NCBI GenBank assembly: GCA_023264635.1
Contig: JAHFLT010000013.1
Coordinates: 1-39,175, forward strand
Direction: 5' to 3'
DNA length: 39,175 nucleotides
DNA from: Candidatus Woesearchaeota archaeon
GTDB taxonomy: Archaea; Nanobdellota; Nanobdellia; Woesearchaeales; JAGVYF01
This document shows, piece by piece, positions 36,928 to 39,175 of this stretch; the first letter of the stretch is position 1; every line of letters starts with the position of its first letter. Position numbers and translations under genes: made by a program. Below the pieces are notes generated by a model. That model worked only from the letters and a program-made list of their open reading frames with translations. It had not been told where the DNA came from and ran no database searches.

Positions 36928-37872
36928 ATGAAGCCTTTTCACAAGAGTATCATCCTCTCTATGATGATATCATTTCTCTTTGTAAGTAGTCTTTTCTACT
37001 ACACAAACAACCGGCTTTCTGCTACTCTGGAGTCACTTCATGATCAGGAGAAAAGGTTGCGCAGCACTATGGATACAATGGAAATAACACAGAAGGAAGC
37101 GCTAGCGCAGAGTGAGGATAGATTTTCAAAAGAAGTAACTGCTTTACGTGATGATATACGAACTCTTGAGAAAATGTCCAAGGCGTCACAGGAATCCATT
37201 GAAAGCATCGGTGGACAGTTGCAATCTGTTGAGGAAGAGTCAAAGAAGAAGCTTGGGGAGCTGGAAAAGCAGATTTTAAATGTGAATGTGAAAAGTGAAA
37301 GTTTTACGGGAATCATAGAGAAGATAATCAAATCAGTCGTATCAATAAATACTGATGGTGGCATTGGTTCAGGTTCTATCATTAATAAAGAGGGATATAT
37401 CATCACCAACCGTCATGTTGTTGAAGGGGCAACAAAGGGATATGTGAAAACGTCTGACGGAAAAAAACATGCGGTGCGGATAGTGTCAAAATCAAAAGAC
37501 AAAGATATTGCCGTGGTGAAAATAGATGGAATTTATCCTCTATTATCATTTGGCAAGGCCTCAAACCTCGTGCTGGGTGCACCTGTCATAGCCCTTGGTT
37601 CCCCGGCAGGGTTAGAGTTTAGTGTTACTGAAGGTATAGTCAGCGCTTTACGGCAAGTAGGTGGCATAACCTATATCCAAACAGACCTCTCTATGAATCC
37701 CGGCAACTCCGGTGGGCCATTATTGAATACGAAAGGTGATATAGTGGGAATGAACACATTAAAACTGAGGGGTTTTGAGGGACTTGGATTTGCGCAAGCT
37801 GCCGAGGATGTACAGGACTTCGCACTCGCCGCTATCGAGGAAGACAAGAAATCCCTTGTTGAAAACTATTAA
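36928..37872 (+). CDS. Trypsin-like serine protease (HtrA/DegP type, no PDZ) with a TM anchor and coiled coil
   Basis: TM, Glu/Lys-rich coiled coil, GSGSIINKEGYIITNRHVV, DIAVVKID, NPGNSGGPLLN. Confidence 0.9.
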   Translation: MKPFHKSIILSMMISFLFVSSLFYYTNNRLSATLESLHDQEKRLRSTMDTMEITQKEALAQSEDRFSKEVTALRDDIRTLEKMSKASQESIESIGGQLQSVEEESKKKLGELEKQILNVNVKSESFTGIIEKIIKSVVSINTDGGIGSGSIINKEGYIITNRHVVEGATKGYVKTSDGKKHAVRIVSKSKDKDIAVVKIDGIYPLLSFGKASNLVLGAPVIALGSPAGLEFSVTEGIVSALRQVGGITYIQTDLSMNPGNSGGPLLNTKGDIVGMNTLKLRGFEGLGFAQAAEDVQDFALAAIEEDKKSLVENY

Positions 37873-37905
37873 CTATTAAATACTACATGACAGCAACTGC
37901 ACATC

Positions 37906-38679
37906 ATGAGCATTCACACAAAGCTCCGCTGGCCTGCTTTCCAAAATGTTACTCGTTTTGTTCTTGGAAATGCATTGCACGCTTCATTTTCAATTCATTA
38001 TGGTGGTCTCGAACACATACCTTCTGATGGCCCTTTGCTCCTAGCTGCCAACCACATCACGTGGCTTGATCCATTTGTTATCGGTCTTGGTGTTGAGAGG
38101 TTGCATTTCGGGATGGGAAAAGAAGAGTATTATTTCTGGCCGGGGATGCGCTATGTCCTTGGCTGGCTGGGTGCATTCCCTGTAGCGAGAAAAAAAAAGT
38201 ATCCTGTGTTGCTGCAGAAATATTCCAAGGAAAGAGTTGATAAATACTTACTTGCTGACAACCAGTTCAACTATGATGAATATTTTAAAGGAAAACAGGA
38301 TGTTGTGCTGGACATAAAAAAGACATTGAGACATGATGAGAGACTCACCGGAATTTCCATTGCGCAATATCTTCTGATGAAGAACGAGGCGCTTATCATT
38401 CATCCAGAGGGAACAAGACACTGCGATGGCATAATCAGGGATTGCAAGACGGGAGTTGCACGGATTGTGCTTGACTTGTATCAGCTATACGGAGTGCAGA
38501 CTACTGTTGTGCCGTGCGCTGTTGCATATGCACCAAGAGGTTTCAGAAGCAACATTACTGTGCAGTTTGGTGTTCCTATAGCTGTGAAAGGCACTGTTGA
38601 CTCATTCACTGAGTGCCTTGAGCAGAAGATAAAGGAATTATATGCTGTGGCATATGCCGCGGCAAACTCTGGAGCGTAA
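37906..38679 (+). CDS. 1-acylglycerol-3-phosphate acyltransferase-like (PlsC family)
   Basis: LLLAANHITWLDPFVIG (HX4D), IIHPEGTRHCDG (EGTR). Confidence 0.87.
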   Translation: MSIHTKLRWPAFQNVTRFVLGNALHASFSIHYGGLEHIPSDGPLLLAANHITWLDPFVIGLGVERLHFGMGKEEYYFWPGMRYVLGWLGAFPVARKKKYPVLLQKYSKERVDKYLLADNQFNYDEYFKGKQDVVLDIKKTLRHDERLTGISIAQYLLMKNEALIIHPEGTRHCDGIIRDCKTGVARIVLDLYQLYGVQTTVVPCAVAYAPRGFRSNITVQFGVPIAVKGTVDSFTECLEQKIKELYAVAYAAANSGA

Positions 38680-38686
38680 CTACTCT

Positions 38687-39175
38687 CTAGAACATAACTA
38701 TCTTTGCCCTCGCTACGGTGACTCCATTTGCGATGATTCCCTGTTTGATTTCCAGAATCTGCATATCAGTAAGTGCTGGATTTGTATCGAAGACAGCAAG
38801 CGCTGTGCGATTGTGATGGGCTATGGAAAGATTGCCTATGTTGATGTTGTACTTTGCACAAACAGCACCAATGACAAGAACAACGCCGGGATAATCACTA
38901 TATTGGAATATGACTTTTTGCCCGTATGGTACCAGATTATGCAGAAACTCATCAATGCGCTCTATACGTGGACCGTCTTCTGTCAGGCGCCCGCGGACGC
39001 TCACACGCTGGGAGGCTATGACGTCCACTGTCACGGCATCTCCATACTGTTTGGCTACATCTGGTTCACGCTTTACTACCATGAGATTATTTTGTTTTGC
39101 GAGTAATGCTGCATTGATGTATGTCACAGGAACATCACTTAGACAGTGTAATACTCCGCACATCATCGCCTTTTC
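38687..39175 (-). CDS. serA: D-3-phosphoglycerate dehydrogenase, C-terminal intervening and ACT domains (5' part may lie outside the window)
   Basis: SDVPVTYINAALLAKQNNLMVVKR..., IFQYSDYPGVVLVIGAVCAKYNINIGNLSIAHH...ALAVFDTNPAL. Confidence 0.75.
   Translation of the reverse strand, partial: EKAMMCGVLHCLSDVPVTYINAALLAKQNNLMVVKREPDVAKQYGDAVTVDVIASQRVSVRGRLTEDGPRIERIDEFLHNLVPYGQKVIFQYSDYPGVVLVIGAVCAKYNINIGNLSIAHHNRTALAVFDTNPALTDMQILEIKQGIIANGVTVARAKIVMF

Noticed and set aside
1-39175. tRNA, rRNA, reverse transcriptase, transposase or integrase genes
   Set aside because: Looked for while reading; none recognised. Short or divergent RNA genes could be missed without a covariance search.

Overview
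This 39 kb window looks like a chromosomal segment of an archaeon, probably DPANN/Woesearchaeota-like. The basis is archaeal TATA-type promoters (CTTTATATA / GCTTATATAG), COG1361-like secreted beta-domain proteins and archaeal-type PheS/PheT. Taxonomy is inferred. Housekeeping genes recognised: pheS/pheT, guaB-guaA, tdk, metH, lgt, a CcdA-like gene, glycerophosphodiester phosphodiesterase, a PlsC-like acyltransferase, a trypsin-like protease and the C-terminal part of serA. The most interesting signal is a four-member paralogous family: three tandem genes at 18604-20587 and a fourth at 30036-30692. Its members share long conserved blocks, then a ~18-codon hypervariable segment, then a conserved A-S-R-G-(V/I) end. 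The segment is almost all NNY codons (62/70 by hand count), and third positions appear better conserved than first and second positions. That is the expected footprint of adenine-directed mutagenesis by a diversity-generating retroelement (DGR), but no reverse transcriptase or template repeat is visible in the window. Second is a redox/lipoprotein cluster (lgt, ccdA, a triple Cys-x-x-Cys-repeat protein and two membrane-anchored proteins) in which two otherwise dissimilar proteins end in the identical tail LPSMVGGC-COOH. Other observations: a MITE-like element with terminal inverted repeats and a 9-bp flanking direct repeat, a decayed Na+/Ca2+ exchanger with an in-frame stop, an inverted-repeat-flanked orphan gene, a prokaryotic RING-like protein, and an unlisted Cys-rich micro-ORF. 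All calls come from reading the sequence; no searches were run.
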